From contig NZ_FMXM01000003.1 of NCBI RefSeq assembly GCF_900103325.1, positions 372,001-436,000 on the forward strand: a stretch of 64,000 nt of DNA, read 5' to 3'. Positions 40,112 through 49,786 of this stretch are shown in pieces. The stretch comes from Mesorhizobium qingshengii. GTDB taxonomy: Bacteria > Pseudomonadota > Alphaproteobacteria > Rhizobiales > Rhizobiaceae. The translations under genes and the position numbers were made by a program. Each line of letters begins with the position of its first letter. Position 1 is the first letter of the stretch. Under the pieces are notes generated by a model. That model was not told the origin of the DNA, did not search any database, and was given only the letters and a program-made list of their open reading frames with translations.

Positions 40112-40132
40112 TCGCCGGGAGAAGCACGACCG

Positions 40133-40768
40133 ATGATCGTCGACAAAGCCAATGCGGCGCTGGATTCCGTCTACACGGCCGATACGCCGGAAACGCTGGC
40201 CGAGGCCTACGCCGCCTGGGCGGCGACCTATGACAGCGAGACCGCCTCACTCGGCTATCTCCTGCCGTTCCTGATCACCGCCTGGGTGGCGCGTCATGTG
40301 CCGGCGGGCGAGGGGCCGCTGCTCGATGCCGGCTGCGGCACCGGCCTGTCGGGACCTTCGCTGAAGGCGCTCGGCTACGGCGACATCGCCGGGCTCGACC
40401 TCTCGGACGACATGCTGAAGATCGCCGGCAGCCGCAACGCCTACAGCGAACTGAAACAGGCGATGCTGGGCGGGCCGCTGCCATGGCCGGACGGCCATTT
40501 CCGCGCCTTCTTCTCGACCGGCGTGTTCACCATCAGCCACGCGCCGGCATCGGGCCTGCACGAGCTGGTGCGCATCACCAGAAAGGGCGGCCACGCCATC
40601 TTCACCGTGCGCGACCAGGTGTTCGAGAGCGGCGGCTTCCAGGCCGTGTTCGACGAACTGGCGCAAGCGAAGAAATGGCGGCCGGTCGAGCAAAGCCCGT
40701 GGTTCCGCTGCTATGCCATCGCCGAGCCGGACGCGCTGGTGAAGACGTTTGTGTTCGAGGTGCTTTGA
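40133..40768 (+). CDS. Class I SAM-dependent methyltransferase
   Basis: A 211-residue methyltransferase. Motif I is LLDAGCGTGLSGPSLK, followed by IAGLDLSDDMLKIA and a motif near LPWPDGHFRAFFSTGVFTIS. The pattern YAAWAATYDSETASLGY before it is common in small-molecule methyltransferases. The substrate is unknown. The ATG at 40133 is chosen because the in-frame upstream codons lie inside the palindromic repeat. Confidence 0.85.
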   Translation: MIVDKANAALDSVYTADTPETLAEAYAAWAATYDSETASLGYLLPFLITAWVARHVPAGEGPLLDAGCGTGLSGPSLKALGYGDIAGLDLSDDMLKIAGSRNAYSELKQAMLGGPLPWPDGHFRAFFSTGVFTISHAPASGLHELVRITRKGGHAIFTVRDQVFESGGFQAVFDELAQAKKWRPVEQSPWFRCYAIAEPDALVKTFVFEVL

Positions 40769-40778
40769 GCGGAGCGTT

Positions 40779-40823
40779 CTTCCCTTCTCCCACAAGCTTC
40801 CCTTCTCCCACAAGGGGAGAAGG
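40779..40823. repeat. Duplicated CTTCTCCC repeat with hairpin
   Basis: An 18-bp unit (CTTCCCTTCTCCCACAAG) occurs twice in direct succession (40779 and 40797). The second copy forms a hairpin with GGGAGAAGG (CCTTCTCCC-ACAAG-GGGAGAAGG). It is related to the hairpins translated inside ftsY. Confidence 0.85.
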
Positions 40824-40873
40824 AAGAGCCACGCCAAGGCACGCCGCAATTGCCGAAAAGCCAAAACATTGGT

Positions 40874-41002
40874 ATGAGCCACGCCATGGAAGAGCTTTTT
40901 GGCGATCCGGCCTACAAGGGTTTCGTGCTGCAGGACAGAAAACGCCTGCCGTCACGCTTCTCGGCGCGCGTCTGCGGCGCGCTGACCAGCCGACTTAGCT
41001 AG
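40874..41002 (+). CDS. Possible small ORF upstream of leuC
   Basis: A 42-codon frame starting [17 protein letters not shown] and ending TAG. It could be a short protein, a leuC leader or the fragment of an older gene; I recognise no family. No clear ribosome site precedes it. The rest of 40769-41085 holds the repeat above and the leuC promoter region, in which I see no clear motif. Confidence 0.2.
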   Translation: MSHAMEELFGDPAYKGFVLQDRKRLPSRFSARVCGALTSRLS

Positions 41003-41085
41003 GCCGACCTGTCCAGGTCGTTGTGCCGGACCGAAGCTTGCCGGCGTCTGCTCTTTCCCATTCTCATATCGACGGATTTACGCAC

Positions 41086-42495
41086 ATGAGCGCACCGCGC
41101 ACCCTCTACGACAAGATCTTCGACGACCACGTCGTCGACCGCCAGGACGACGGCACCTGCCTGCTCTATATCGACCGCCACCTCGTCCACGAAGTGACCA
41201 GCCCGCAGGCCTTCGAAGGCCTGCGCCTGAGCGGCCGCAAGGTCCGGCATCCGGAAAAGACGCTGGCCGTGGTCGATCACAACGTCTCGACCTCGCCCGA
41301 GCGCAAGTTCGGCATCAAGAACGAGGAAAGCCGCATCCAGGTCGAGGCGCTGGCCAGGAACGCCAGGGATTTCGGCGTCGAATATTATTCCGAAAACGAT
41401 ATCCGCCAGGGCATCGTCCACATCATCGGACCGGAGCAGGGCTTCACGCTGCCCGGCATGACCATCGTCTGCGGCGACAGCCACACCTCGACGCACGGCG
41501 CTTTCGGCGCGCTGGCGCACGGCATCGGCACGTCGGAAGTCGAGCATGTGCTGGCGACGCAGACGCTGATCCAGCGCAAGGCCAAGAACATGCTGGTGCG
41601 TGTCGATGGCCAGCTGCCGGAAGGCGTCACCGCCAAGGACATCATCCTGGCCATCATCGGCGAGATCGGCACCGCCGGCGGTACCGGCTACGTCATCGAA
41701 TATGCCGGCGAGGCGATCCGCGCGCTGTCGATGGAAGGCCGCATGACGATCTGCAACATGTCGATCGAAGGCGGCGCGCGCGCCGGCCTGATCGCCGCCG
41801 ACGAGACGACCTTCGCCTATGTCAAGGACAAGCCCCGCGCGCCCAAGGGCGCGGCCTGGGATGCGGCGCTCGAATACTGGAAGACGCTGCAGTCCGACGA
41901 GGGCGCGCATTTCGACAAGGTGGTCGTGCTCGACGCGGCGAAACTGCCGCCGATCGTCTCCTGGGGTTCCTCGCCCGAAGATGTCGTGTCCGTGCAAGGC
42001 ATCGTGCCGAACCCGGACGATATCACCGATGAAAACAAGCGCACGTCCAAGCAGCGCGCGCTGGACTACATGGGCCTGACGCCCGGCACCAAGATCACCG
42101 ATATCTCGCTCGACCGCGTCTTCATCGGCTCCTGCACCAACGGCCGCATCGAAGACTTGCGCGCCGTCGCCAAGGTGGTCGAAGGCAAGACGGTCAGCCC
42201 GCATGTCGATGCGATGATCGTGCCGGGTTCCGGACTGGTCAAGGAACAGGCGGAAGCCGAAGGTCTCGACAAGATCTTCCGCGCCGCTGGGTTCGACTGG
42301 CGCGAGCCGGGCTGCTCGATGTGCCTGGCCATGAACGACGACCGGCTGAAGCCGCATGAACGCTGCGCCTCGACCTCGAACCGTAATTTCGAGGGCCGGC
42401 AAGGCTTCAAGGGCCGCACCCATCTGGTGTCGCCGGCGATGGCGGCGGCGGCGGCGATCGCCGGTCACTTCGTCGACATTCGCGACTGGAAATAA
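41086..42495 (+). CDS. leuC: 3-isopropylmalate dehydratase large subunit
   Basis: A 469-residue aconitase-family enzyme of leucine synthesis. [17 protein letters not shown] is the usual N-terminus. Cluster cysteines lie in [14 protein letters not shown] and GCSMCLAMN, and [14 protein letters not shown] is the substrate region. It works with LeuD, which is not in the window. The ATG at 41086 is used; an in-frame ATG 63 bp upstream would add unconserved residues. It is followed by an intrinsic terminator. Confidence 0.96.
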   Translation: MSAPRTLYDKIFDDHVVDRQDDGTCLLYIDRHLVHEVTSPQAFEGLRLSGRKVRHPEKTLAVVDHNVSTSPERKFGIKNEESRIQVEALARNARDFGVEYYSENDIRQGIVHIIGPEQGFTLPGMTIVCGDSHTSTHGAFGALAHGIGTSEVEHVLATQTLIQRKAKNMLVRVDGQLPEGVTAKDIILAIIGEIGTAGGTGYVIEYAGEAIRALSMEGRMTICNMSIEGGARAGLIAADETTFAYVKDKPRAPKGAAWDAALEYWKTLQSDEGAHFDKVVVLDAAKLPPIVSWGSSPEDVVSVQGIVPNPDDITDENKRTSKQRALDYMGLTPGTKITDISLDRVFIGSCTNGRIEDLRAVAKVVEGKTVSPHVDAMIVPGSGLVKEQAEAEGLDKIFRAAGFDWREPGCSMCLAMNDDRLKPHERCASTSNRNFEGRQGFKGRTHLVSPAMAAAAAIAGHFVDIRDWK

Positions 42496-42525
42496 GAGCG
42501 GATCCGCAAAGTCGATGCGCCTGCC

Positions 42526-42557
42526 AAACCCCGAACCGCCAGGCGGTTCGGGGTTTT
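42526..42557 (+). terminator. Intrinsic terminator of leuC
   Basis: AAACCCCGAACCG-CCAGG-CGGTTCGGGGTTT followed by T: a 13-bp perfect stem, 30 bp past the leuC stop. Confidence 0.9.
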
Positions 42558-42694
42558 CATTCGCCCGACACGGCGTTGCTGAGTTTTTATGGCGATTTCG
42601 GCTTGGTCTACCCCATCCATCGGCCTGCACTTAACCGCTTGTTGGGGCTTGCGCAGTAACATCTTCCCTACGTAAGCGGGGAAATCACAGTCGT

Positions 42695-43891
42695 TTGGAC
42701 ACGGGTCTGCTCATAGCGCTGCTCAACCCGATGATAGCGTTGGCGCTCGGCGCCGCGTTCCTCGTGCTGTGGTTCTATCAGCGCCATCGCCCCTATCTGG
42801 CGGTGCTGGCGGCGAGCTACGCGCTCGCGGCGGCCGGTTTCCTGTTCCAGCATTTCACCCTGCCCATTGGTTTGGCGCCGTCCAAGCTGCTCTCCAATCT
42901 ATGCTTCTGCGTTGCCGGATCCTGTCTTTCCGGCGCCGTCGTGGCGCGTTATGGCCGGCGCGTGCCCTATGTCGGCATCGGCGTGCTGGCGGGTGGCGGC
43001 ATTGCCGTTTTTTGCTGGTTCCTGTTCGTCCAGCCGGATCTGACATGGCGGATCCTTGCCATCAATTTCGCACTCGGCGGCATCAGCCTGCTGGCCGCCG
43101 CCGAATTGCGCACGGTGCGCGGCAATGGGCCGACGGAAAATATCCTGTTCGTGCTGGCGTTGCTCGCAGGGTTGAACTTCCTTGTGCGCACGCTGGCCGT
43201 CATCATCGCGCACGGACCTTTCGCGAACTATGACGATCTTTATGCCTCGTCCTACTGGACGACGGCGCTGCTGTCGCACGCGCTGTTGTCGCTGCTGATC
43301 GCGCTTTCCCTGTTCACGGCCGCCGCGCTCGACGTCATGAAGGCACTGAAGGTCGAGACTTACACCGACCCGCTGTCCGGTCTGCTCAACCGGCGCGGTT
43401 TCGAGGAGCGGGCGGGGCTCCTCCTGCAGCGTTGCGCCGCGGCCAAGGTTCCGGCCGCCCTGGTGCTGGCCGACCTTGACCATTTCAAGGCGCTCAACGA
43501 TCTGCACGGCCATCCGGCGGGTGACCGGGTGATCGCCGACTTCGCCGCCAAGCTTCGATCGGCCGCCGGCGCGCGCGGCGCTGCCGGTCGCATCGGCGGC
43601 GAGGAGTTCGCCGTGCTCCTGCCATTGAGCGATCTCGCCGCCGCACGGTTGTTCGCCGAGGCCGTGCGCACGCTCTATTCGTCCGGCAGCGTCGACGGGC
43701 TTCCGCCCGGCACGCGGGTGACCGCCAGCTTCGGCGTGGCCGCTCGCAGCGGCGACGAGGCATTGGGGCCGCTGATGCGCCGTGCCGACGAAGCGCTCTA
43801 CAAGGCCAAGAAGAACGGCCGCGACAGCGTGCGCCTGTCCTATGAGCGGCCGGAAACGATGTACGTGCAGGAGCCGCTCAAGACCGGCTGA
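42695..43891 (+). CDS. Membrane diguanylate cyclase (GGDEF), first of a tandem pair
   Basis: A 398-residue protein. About six membrane segments (residues 5-215) are followed by a GGDEF domain with DPLSGLLNRRGFEERA, DLDHFKALNDLHGHPAGD and the active loop RIGGEEFAVLLP. The intact GG[D/E]EF loop predicts c-di-GMP synthesis. The RxxD inhibitory site expected eight residues before the loop is absent. The start is a TTG at 42695. A second gene of the same design follows 75 bp downstream. Confidence 0.9.
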   Translation: MDTGLLIALLNPMIALALGAAFLVLWFYQRHRPYLAVLAASYALAAAGFLFQHFTLPIGLAPSKLLSNLCFCVAGSCLSGAVVARYGRRVPYVGIGVLAGGGIAVFCWFLFVQPDLTWRILAINFALGGISLLAAAELRTVRGNGPTENILFVLALLAGLNFLVRTLAVIIAHGPFANYDDLYASSYWTTALLSHALLSLLIALSLFTAAALDVMKALKVETYTDPLSGLLNRRGFEERAGLLLQRCAAAKVPAALVLADLDHFKALNDLHGHPAGDRVIADFAAKLRSAAGARGAAGRIGGEEFAVLLPLSDLAAARLFAEAVRTLYSSGSVDGLPPGTRVTASFGVAARSGDEALGPLMRRADEALYKAKKNGRDSVRLSYERPETMYVQEPLKTG

Positions 43892-43966
43892 GCCTGCACG
43901 GCAGGGCCGGCGTTAACGTCTTTTTCGCCCGTCGATGTTTAGGTGACGTACCGTGTGCGAAAAGAT

Positions 43967-45184
43967 ATGAGTGGCGCAAACTTCATCCTGTTGATCAATC
44001 TGTCGGTCGCCGGCCTGCTGGCAGCGTCGTTCATGGCGGTCGCGTTCCATGATGTCGGCCGCGCGCCGGCGCGCTGGCTGGCGTTCGGCTATCTCCTGGG
44101 CATGGCCTATTTCGCCGTCGAGTTCAGCATCCCCGCCTTCGCCAATGCGCGCCCGGTGGTCGTTGCCGCCTTCGCGGTCTTCCTTGGCGCCACCATCGCC
44201 TTCAATGGCGGGCTTGCCCGCAAATACGACGTGGCGCCACCGTGGCCGCCGATGCTGTTCTTCCTGTTCGTCACGACCGTCGCGGTCTACTTCGTGCAGG
44301 ACTTGCCGCGCCAGTCGCTGGCCCGCATGATGGCCTACCAGCTTCCCTATGCCGTCATGCAGTTCGTCGGCCTCGCCATCGTCTGGTCGTCCAGGCAAAG
44401 GCTTGCCCGCCTCGACCGCATACTGATGGCCGTGCTGGCGGCAAGCGGCCTGCAGTTTGCCTCAAAGCCGTTCATCGCGCATGCTCTCGGCGGCTGGGGC
44501 GAAAACCCGCAGGCCTATGTGCAAAGCAGCTATGCGCTGGTGTCGCAGTCGCTCGGCACCGTCTTCGGCCTGGCGCTGGCGCTGCTGATGCTGGCCATCC
44601 TGGTTCGCGACGTGCTCGCCGAAGCGACATCGAAGTCCGAGACGGACACGCTTTCGCGTCTGCTCAACCGCGGCGGCTTCACGCGCCACGCGGAGCTGGC
44701 GGTGCTTGGCGCGGTGCGGCAAGGCGTGCCGGTCGCCCTGGTCATCGCCGATCTCGATCATTTCAAGAGTGTCAACGACAGTTTCGGCCATGCGTCCGGC
44801 GATCGGGTGATCGAGACCTTCGCCAGTTTCCTGCGCGAGGCCGCCGCCAGCCACCATGTCGCCGGCCGCATCGGCGGCGAGGAGTTCGCCATCATCCTGC
44901 CTGGAACCAACCTTGCCGCCGCGCGGCTGTTCGCCGAGGGCGCACGCAGTGCATTCGGCGCGCTTCCCATCGACGGCCTGCCGGTTGACAACCGCTGCAC
45001 CGCGAGCTTCGGCGTTGCCGAACTTCATCCCAGCGAAGACTTTGCCGACCTGATGCGGCGTGCGGACCAGGCACTCTACCAGGCGAAGAACGCCGGCCGC
45101 GATTGCGTGCGTGTCTCCGCCGGACCGGTCAACGGCCAGTCGTCGGCCGCAATCAGCATCAGGGCCGATTCCGGCCGGAATTGA
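43967..45184 (+). CDS. Membrane diguanylate cyclase (GGDEF), second of a tandem pair
   Basis: A 405-residue protein with about six to seven membrane segments (residues 5-215) and a C-terminal GGDEF domain: DTLSRLLNRGGFTRHA, DLDHFKSVNDSFGHASGD and RIGGEEFAIILPG. The active loop is intact and the RxxD inhibitory site is absent. A GTG at 43943 would give eight more residues; the ATG at 43967 is preferred. It is a paralogue of the gene before it, and the two probably arose by duplication. Confidence 0.9.
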   Translation: MSGANFILLINLSVAGLLAASFMAVAFHDVGRAPARWLAFGYLLGMAYFAVEFSIPAFANARPVVVAAFAVFLGATIAFNGGLARKYDVAPPWPPMLFFLFVTTVAVYFVQDLPRQSLARMMAYQLPYAVMQFVGLAIVWSSRQRLARLDRILMAVLAASGLQFASKPFIAHALGGWGENPQAYVQSSYALVSQSLGTVFGLALALLMLAILVRDVLAEATSKSETDTLSRLLNRGGFTRHAELAVLGAVRQGVPVALVIADLDHFKSVNDSFGHASGDRVIETFASFLREAAASHHVAGRIGGEEFAIILPGTNLAAARLFAEGARSAFGALPIDGLPVDNRCTASFGVAELHPSEDFADLMRRADQALYQAKNAGRDCVRVSAGPVNGQSSAAISIRADSGRN

Positions 45185-45210
45185 TCCTGGCTCGCCCTGT
45201 CTTCCCGTTT

Positions 45211-45298
45211 GAGCATGATCTTTTTTGACGCAATTCCCAAGGGAAAGCGCTGTGCGCTTTTCCCGGGAAAACCGTTTCACACTTTTCCTGGGATTGCT
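45211..45298. repeat. Composite palindromic element
   Basis: It begins with a GAGCATGATC end, as in the GATCATG type, and continues with the GCAATTCCC/GGGATTGC type, whose core GGAAAACCG...CACTTTTCC is present. Two elements therefore appear fused or nested. It directly abuts the stop codon of the following minus-strand gene. Confidence 0.75.
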
Positions 45299-45661
45299 CT
45301 AGCGGCAGGGGCTGAGTTCGGGCATCTCGCCTTCGGAGAGGCCATACATGTAGCTGCGGCCCTTCACGAACACCGGCGGCCGGTAGCAATCCCTGTAGCC
45401 GCTGATCTCGTCGGACTCGTTCTCATAGATTACCTTGGGCTGGCCGGCGCTGGTATAGTCCGACAACTGCTTGGCGAGCTTGCCCTCGCCGACCAGGATG
45501 CGCTTGTAGCCGGCGGCGCTGTGGATGACGAGATTGCCGAAGGAATCGGCGTAGACGTGATCCTGATGACGTGCCCCGGCGAGCGCTGGCGCCGCCTGGC
45601 CGACGACCGAAGCCGCCACAATGAGCGCCGCAAGGCGCGATCTGCCCGAGTTCGAACGCAT
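45299..45661 (-). CDS. Secreted protein of unknown function
   Basis: A 120-residue protein with a signal peptide (RLAALIVAASVVGQAAPALAGA). The mature part has DHVYADSFGNLVIHSAAGYKRILVG and a C-terminal DCYRPPVFVKGRSYMYGLS with two cysteines (one in each of DCY and SPCR). I recognise no family. GGAG precedes the ATG at 45661 by about 6 nt, which favours this start over an ATG at 45673. A perfect palindrome lies upstream. Confidence 0.65.
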   Translation of the reverse strand: MRSNSGRSRLAALIVAASVVGQAAPALAGARHQDHVYADSFGNLVIHSAAGYKRILVGEGKLAKQLSDYTSAGQPKVIYENESDEISGYRDCYRPPVFVKGRSYMYGLSEGEMPELSPCR

Positions 45662-45683
45662 GGCGTTCTCCATGTTAGAGGCC

Positions 45684-45705
45684 AAAGCGCGTCGCGACGC
45701 GCTTT
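45684..45705. promoter_or_regulatory. Perfect 22-bp palindrome upstream of a secreted-protein gene
   Basis: AAAGCGCGTCG is followed at once by CGACGCGCTTT, a perfect palindrome about 25 bp upstream of the start at 45661. It could be an operator or a repeat half-element; position alone cannot decide. Confidence 0.4.
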
Positions 45706-45719
45706 CAGTCCTTGGTTGG

Positions 45720-45769
45720 ATGCATGCCGTTGCCCCAGAACCGCTGGCGCGCCTTTGGGCGACATGCAC
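45720..45769. repeat. Short palindromic element (ATGCATGCCG type)
   Basis: The ends ATGCATG(CCG) and CGACATGCA are complementary with one mismatch around CCCAGAACCGC...GCCTTTGGG. It is a diverged member of the same family as 34085 and 40064. The remaining 45770-46004 stretch is A/T-rich at its start (a TTAACC/GGTTAA-like run) and otherwise without a clear signal. Confidence 0.75.
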
Positions 45770-46004
45770 GCCTCCTCGAATCAGAAATTAACCTTTTCTT
45801 AACCTTTGTTAAGAGGTTGGCGCGCTTCCCGGCCAGGTCTCATCAAACATGGTTAATTTCGGACTGGAGGGAAAACCGGGTGGCCATCATTCGGCCATGC
45901 TTGGCCGCACCATCGCGGCCGGCATCGAATGTAAAGGTGACGCTGGGGCAACCTTGATCTTGGCGTAGCATCGTGGCTAAGTCTGCCGCGCGGGAGGACA
46001 GCAT

Positions 46005-46442
46005 ATGGCGCTACGCCTGACGGTTTGGGTGTCCGTTTTCCCGTTGCTTGCTATCGTCGCAGCCTGTGTGCCGCAGGATGGCGCGCCGAAGGCGGCCAAT
46101 ACCCTATCGCCCGCGGTTTCTCCCGCGCCGGCCCAGCAGCCCATGGCAGCCGTGGCGCCCCCGGCATCCGCAACCAAGATCACCACCGACCTTACCACGC
46201 CGCGATCCACTGTGGGGATGGCAACCTATGGATGCGGCAATGGCAGCGCGATCACCATTCAGAATCTCGGCTCGTCGTTGCATGTGATCGAGCCGGATGG
46301 CGCGACCGAAGAGTTTGTAGCGTCGCCCGCCAACCAGTCCAGCCGCTACCAGGAGGCCGCCACGCATAACGCAATCGTGATCGACGGGCGTGAGGCGCTG
46401 GTGATGAAGAGGGGCTCGACGCCGCAGACCTGCAAGCGATAG
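46005..46442 (+). CDS. Lipoprotein, possibly MliC-like lysozyme inhibitor
   Basis: A 145-residue lipoprotein with a lipobox AIVAAC (Cys about 21), then a Pro/Ala linker. The C-terminal part (YGCGNGSAITIQNLGSSLHV ... SSRYQEAATHNAIVI ... ALVMKRGSTPQTC) has the Y-x-C start, a G/S-x-RY centre and a final Cys, which resemble the membrane-bound lysozyme inhibitor (MliC/PliC) fold. This is a pattern guess. It is probably periplasmic or outer-membrane anchored. Confidence 0.6.
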   Translation: MALRLTVWVSVFPLLAIVAACVPQDGAPKAANTLSPAVSPAPAQQPMAAVAPPASATKITTDLTTPRSTVGMATYGCGNGSAITIQNLGSSLHVIEPDGATEEFVASPANQSSRYQEAATHNAIVIDGREALVMKRGSTPQTCKR

Positions 46443-46688
46443 GCCGCACGGCTAATGAGCAGCGTATGCTGCACTGCAGCGATATAGAACCGACTGCCGG
46501 CCATCAGCCCCTAATCGATTGAAGTCCGCGCCCGCCTTTTTGTCAGACTAAATGACGTTTCCAAAACGATTTTCTGGCTTTGACGCGGTGCAAAAAGAGC
46601 ATTAGAAACCGGCTGTCCGAAGTCGCAACCGGAAGCGGCAATGCCGCATTCCAGCCTGAGGCTCCAGAGACGCCGAACTGGGGGAGCC

Positions 46689-47108
46689 ATGAGCAAATCA
46701 CCAGCCACCCGCGAATTTGCCAGACGTGAACGGCCGCTTTCGCCGCATCTGTCCGTGTACCGGCCGCCGATCACCATGACGATGTCGTTCATCCATCGCA
46801 TCACCGGTGGGGCGCTCTATTTCGGCACGCTGCTGGTCGCCGTCTGGTTGATGGCGGCGGCAAGCTCGCAGGCGACGTTTGACTGGGTCGACTGGGCTTT
46901 CGGCACCTGGCTCGGCCGGCTCATCCTGTTCGGTTACACCTGGGCGCTGATGCATCACATGCTGGGCGGCATCCGCCATCTGGTGTGGGATACCGGCGCC
47001 GGCCTCGAGAAGCACACGGCCTCCAAGATCGCCTGGGCGACGCTGGCCGGCTCGATCCTGCTCACGCTGCTGATCTGGATCGTCGGATACATGGCGCGGG
47101 GAGCCTGA
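46689..47108 (+). CDS. sdhC: Succinate dehydrogenase cytochrome b556 subunit
   Basis: A 139-residue membrane subunit with three segments. [26 protein letters not shown] is split here into [10 protein letters not shown] and SFIHRITG, both SdhC signatures; the His in [13 protein letters not shown] is a likely haem ligand. It anchors the enzyme and binds quinone. The ATG at 46689 follows GGGGGA. It is first in sdhC-sdhD-sdhA-x-sdhB, preceded by 246 bp in which I see no definite promoter motif. Confidence 0.95.
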   Translation: MSKSPATREFARRERPLSPHLSVYRPPITMTMSFIHRITGGALYFGTLLVAVWLMAAASSQATFDWVDWAFGTWLGRLILFGYTWALMHHMLGGIRHLVWDTGAGLEKHTASKIAWATLAGSILLTLLIWIVGYMARGA

Positions 47109-47110
47109 TC

Positions 47111-47506
47111 ATGGCCGGCAAAAACACTGACATGCGCACGCCGCTGGCGAAAGTCCGCGGCCTCGGCTCGGCCCGCGAAGGCACGCAGCATTTCTGGCGC
47201 CAGCGGCTCACGGCAATCGCCAACATTCCGCTGACGCTGTTCTTCGTCGGATTCCTGATCGCGCTGAACGGCGCTGGCTATACAGAGGTGCGGTCGGCGC
47301 TTGCTAATCCCTTCGTGGCGCTGGTGATGACCCTGGTGCTGGTCTCCGGGCTCTACCATATGCGGCTCGGCATGCAGGTGATCATCGAGGATTACATACA
47401 TGGCGAGGGCATGAAGCTGGCGCTGATCGCGCTCAATACATTTTTCACCATAGCGGTCGGCGTCGCCTCGATCTTCGCCCTGCTCAAGCTGGCATTCGGA
47501 GGCTGA
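47111..47506 (+). CDS. sdhD: Succinate dehydrogenase membrane anchor subunit
   Basis: A 131-residue membrane subunit. [26 protein letters not shown] is seen in part as [16 protein letters not shown], the SdhD signature. [20 protein letters not shown] carries the conserved His/Asp-Tyr used for haem and quinone binding. It lies between sdhC and sdhA with only 2-bp gaps on each side or less, so it is tightly coupled. Confidence 0.95.
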   Translation: MAGKNTDMRTPLAKVRGLGSAREGTQHFWRQRLTAIANIPLTLFFVGFLIALNGAGYTEVRSALANPFVALVMTLVLVSGLYHMRLGMQVIIEDYIHGEGMKLALIALNTFFTIAVGVASIFALLKLAFGG

Positions 47507-47507
47507 G

Positions 47508-49346
47508 TTGGCCAAGGACGCGAAAAACGCCAACACGGCATCGGCCTACACCTATGTCGACCACAAATTCGACGTGGTGGTCGTCGGCGCCGGCGGCGCC
47601 GGCCTGCGCGCCACGCTCGGCATGGCCGAACAGGGCCTGCGCACCGCCTGCATCACCAAGGTGTTCCCGACCCGCTCGCACACAGTGGCGGCGCAGGGCG
47701 GCATTGCTGCGTCGCTTGCCAATATGGGCCCCGACAACTGGCAATGGCATCTGTTCGACACCGTCAAGGGTTCGGACTGGCTGGGCGACATCGACGCGCA
47801 GGAATACATGGTCCAGCAGGCGCCCGCCGCCGTCTACGAGCTCGAACATTACGGCGTGCCGTTCTCGCGCACCGAAGAGGGCAAGATCTATCAGCGGCCG
47901 TTCGGCGGCATGATGATGAATTTCGGCGAAGGCCCACCGGTGCAGCGCACATGCGCCGCCGCCGACCGTACCGGCCATGCCATGCTGCACACGCTCTATG
48001 GCCAGTCGCTGAAGAACAACGCGCAGTTCTTCATCGAGTATTTCGCGATCGACCTGATCATGGAGCCGGACGGCACCTGCACCGGCGTCGTCGCCTGGAA
48101 CCTCGATGACGGCACCATCCACCGCTTCTCGGCCAAGATGGTGGTGCTGGCGACGGGCGGCTATGGCCGCGCCTATTTCTCGGCCACCTCGGCGCACACC
48201 TGCACCGGCGATGGCGGCGGCATGGCCTCACGCGCCGGCCTGCCGCTGCAGGACATGGAGTTCGTGCAGTTCCATCCGACGGGCATCTACGGCGCAGGCT
48301 GCCTGATCACCGAGGGCGCGCGCGGCGAGGGCGGCTATCTCGTCAATTCCGAGGGCGAGCGCTTCATGGAGCGCTACGCGCCGTCGGCCAAGGACCTTGC
48401 CTCGCGCGACGTGGTGTCGCGCTGCATGACGCTGGAAATCCGCGAAGGCCGCGGCGTCGGCCCGAAGAAGGACCACATCTTCCTGCATCTCGACCATCTC
48501 GACCCGGCGGTCCTGCATGAGCGGCTACCCGGCATTTCGGAATCGGCCAAGATCTTCGCCGGCGTCGACCTGACCAAGGAACCGATCCCGGTGCTGCCGA
48601 CGGTCCACTACAATATGGGCGGCGTGCCGACCAACTACTGGGGCGAAGTGCTCAATCCCACCGCCAAGAGCCCGGACCAGGTGTCGCCCGGGCTGATGGC
48701 TGTCGGCGAGGCGGGCTGCGCCTCCGTGCACGGCGCCAACCGGCTTGGCTCGAACTCTTTGATCGATCTGGTCGTGTTCGGCCGCGCGGCGGCGATCAGG
48801 GCCGGCCAGGTGATTGACCGCAACTCGGCGATCCCTTCGCCCAATGAAGCCTCGGTCGAGAAGATCATGGATCGTTTCGACCGGCTGCGCCACGCCAATG
48901 GCTCGACGCCAACCGCCGTGCTGCGCGAGAAGATGCAGAAGGCGATGCAGGAAGACGCGGCGGTGTTCCGCACCCAGGAATCGCTGGACAGCGGTTGCAA
49001 GCGCATTTCGCAGATCTGGACCGAGCTCAAGGACATCAAGGTGTTCGACCGCTCGATGATCTGGAATTCAGACCTGGTCGAGACGCTGGAGCTGGAAAAC
49101 CTGATGGCCAACGCCATCACCACCGTCCATGGCGCCGCAGCGCGCAAGGAGAGCCGTGGCGCGCATGCGCGGGAAGATTTTTCGGCGCGCGACGACAAGA
49201 CCTGGCGCAAGCACACGCTGGCCCGGCTCAACGAGGCCGGCAAGGTGACGCTCAGCTATCGGCCGGTGCACACCGAACTGCTGCTCAAGGAAGCCGACGG
49301 CGGTATCAACCCAGCCAAGATCGCGCCGAAGGCCAGGGTGTACTGA
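47508..49346 (+). CDS. sdhA: Succinate dehydrogenase flavoprotein subunit
   Basis: A 612-residue flavoprotein that oxidises succinate to fumarate. The FAD loop is [35 protein letters not shown] contains the histidine that carries covalent FAD, and [21 protein letters not shown] is the active-site region. The start is a TTG at 47508, 1 bp after the sdhD stop. A DUF3052-like gene separates it from sdhB. Confidence 0.97.
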   Translation: MAKDAKNANTASAYTYVDHKFDVVVVGAGGAGLRATLGMAEQGLRTACITKVFPTRSHTVAAQGGIAASLANMGPDNWQWHLFDTVKGSDWLGDIDAQEYMVQQAPAAVYELEHYGVPFSRTEEGKIYQRPFGGMMMNFGEGPPVQRTCAAADRTGHAMLHTLYGQSLKNNAQFFIEYFAIDLIMEPDGTCTGVVAWNLDDGTIHRFSAKMVVLATGGYGRAYFSATSAHTCTGDGGGMASRAGLPLQDMEFVQFHPTGIYGAGCLITEGARGEGGYLVNSEGERFMERYAPSAKDLASRDVVSRCMTLEIREGRGVGPKKDHIFLHLDHLDPAVLHERLPGISESAKIFAGVDLTKEPIPVLPTVHYNMGGVPTNYWGEVLNPTAKSPDQVSPGLMAVGEAGCASVHGANRLGSNSLIDLVVFGRAAAIRAGQVIDRNSAIPSPNEASVEKIMDRFDRLRHANGSTPTAVLREKMQKAMQEDAAVFRTQESLDSGCKRISQIWTELKDIKVFDRSMIWNSDLVETLELENLMANAITTVHGAAARKESRGAHAREDFSARDDKTWRKHTLARLNEAGKVTLSYRPVHTELLLKEADGGINPAKIAPKARVY

Positions 49347-49348
49347 CG

Positions 49349-49786
49349 ATGGCGCTGGCGGCCTCTGGATATTCCGACACGCCCCTTCCGGCCAAGCTCG
49401 GTCTGAAGGACGGCATGACCGCCGCCTTCATCGCGCTGCCCCATGACCTCGACGATCTCGCCGACGCCGTTGACTTTGCTCGAGTCGACAGGCTGCCGGA
49501 CTGGTCAGAGATTTCGGGCATTCGCCAGAAATACGATGCCGTTCATGCCTTCGCCCGGCAGCGTGCCGAGATCGAGGACCGCCTGGTCGATATCGAGGCG
49601 GCTATCAAGCGCGACGGCATGGTCTGGGTCTCCTGGCCGAAGAAGGCATCGAAAGTGCCGACCGACGTCACCGAGGGTGTCGTTCGCGCCGAGGCGCTGA
49701 AGCTCGACCTTGTCGACGTCAAGGTCGCCGCCGTGAATGAAATCTGGTCCGGGCTGAAGCTCGTCATCCGAAAGGACCGCAGGTAA
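49349..49786 (+). CDS. DUF3052-like protein inside the sdh operon
   Basis: A 145-residue soluble protein. [18 protein letters not shown] and the C-terminal [20 protein letters not shown] with [13 protein letters not shown] match the DUF3052 pattern as I know it. It starts 2 bp after sdhA, and its TAA shares a base with the sdhB ATG, so it must be translated with the sdh genes. The function is unknown; a role in succinate dehydrogenase assembly is only a guess from position. Confidence 0.8.
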   Translation: MALAASGYSDTPLPAKLGLKDGMTAAFIALPHDLDDLADAVDFARVDRLPDWSEISGIRQKYDAVHAFARQRAEIEDRLVDIEAAIKRDGMVWVSWPKKASKVPTDVTEGVVRAEALKLDLVDVKVAAVNEIWSGLKLVIRKDRR

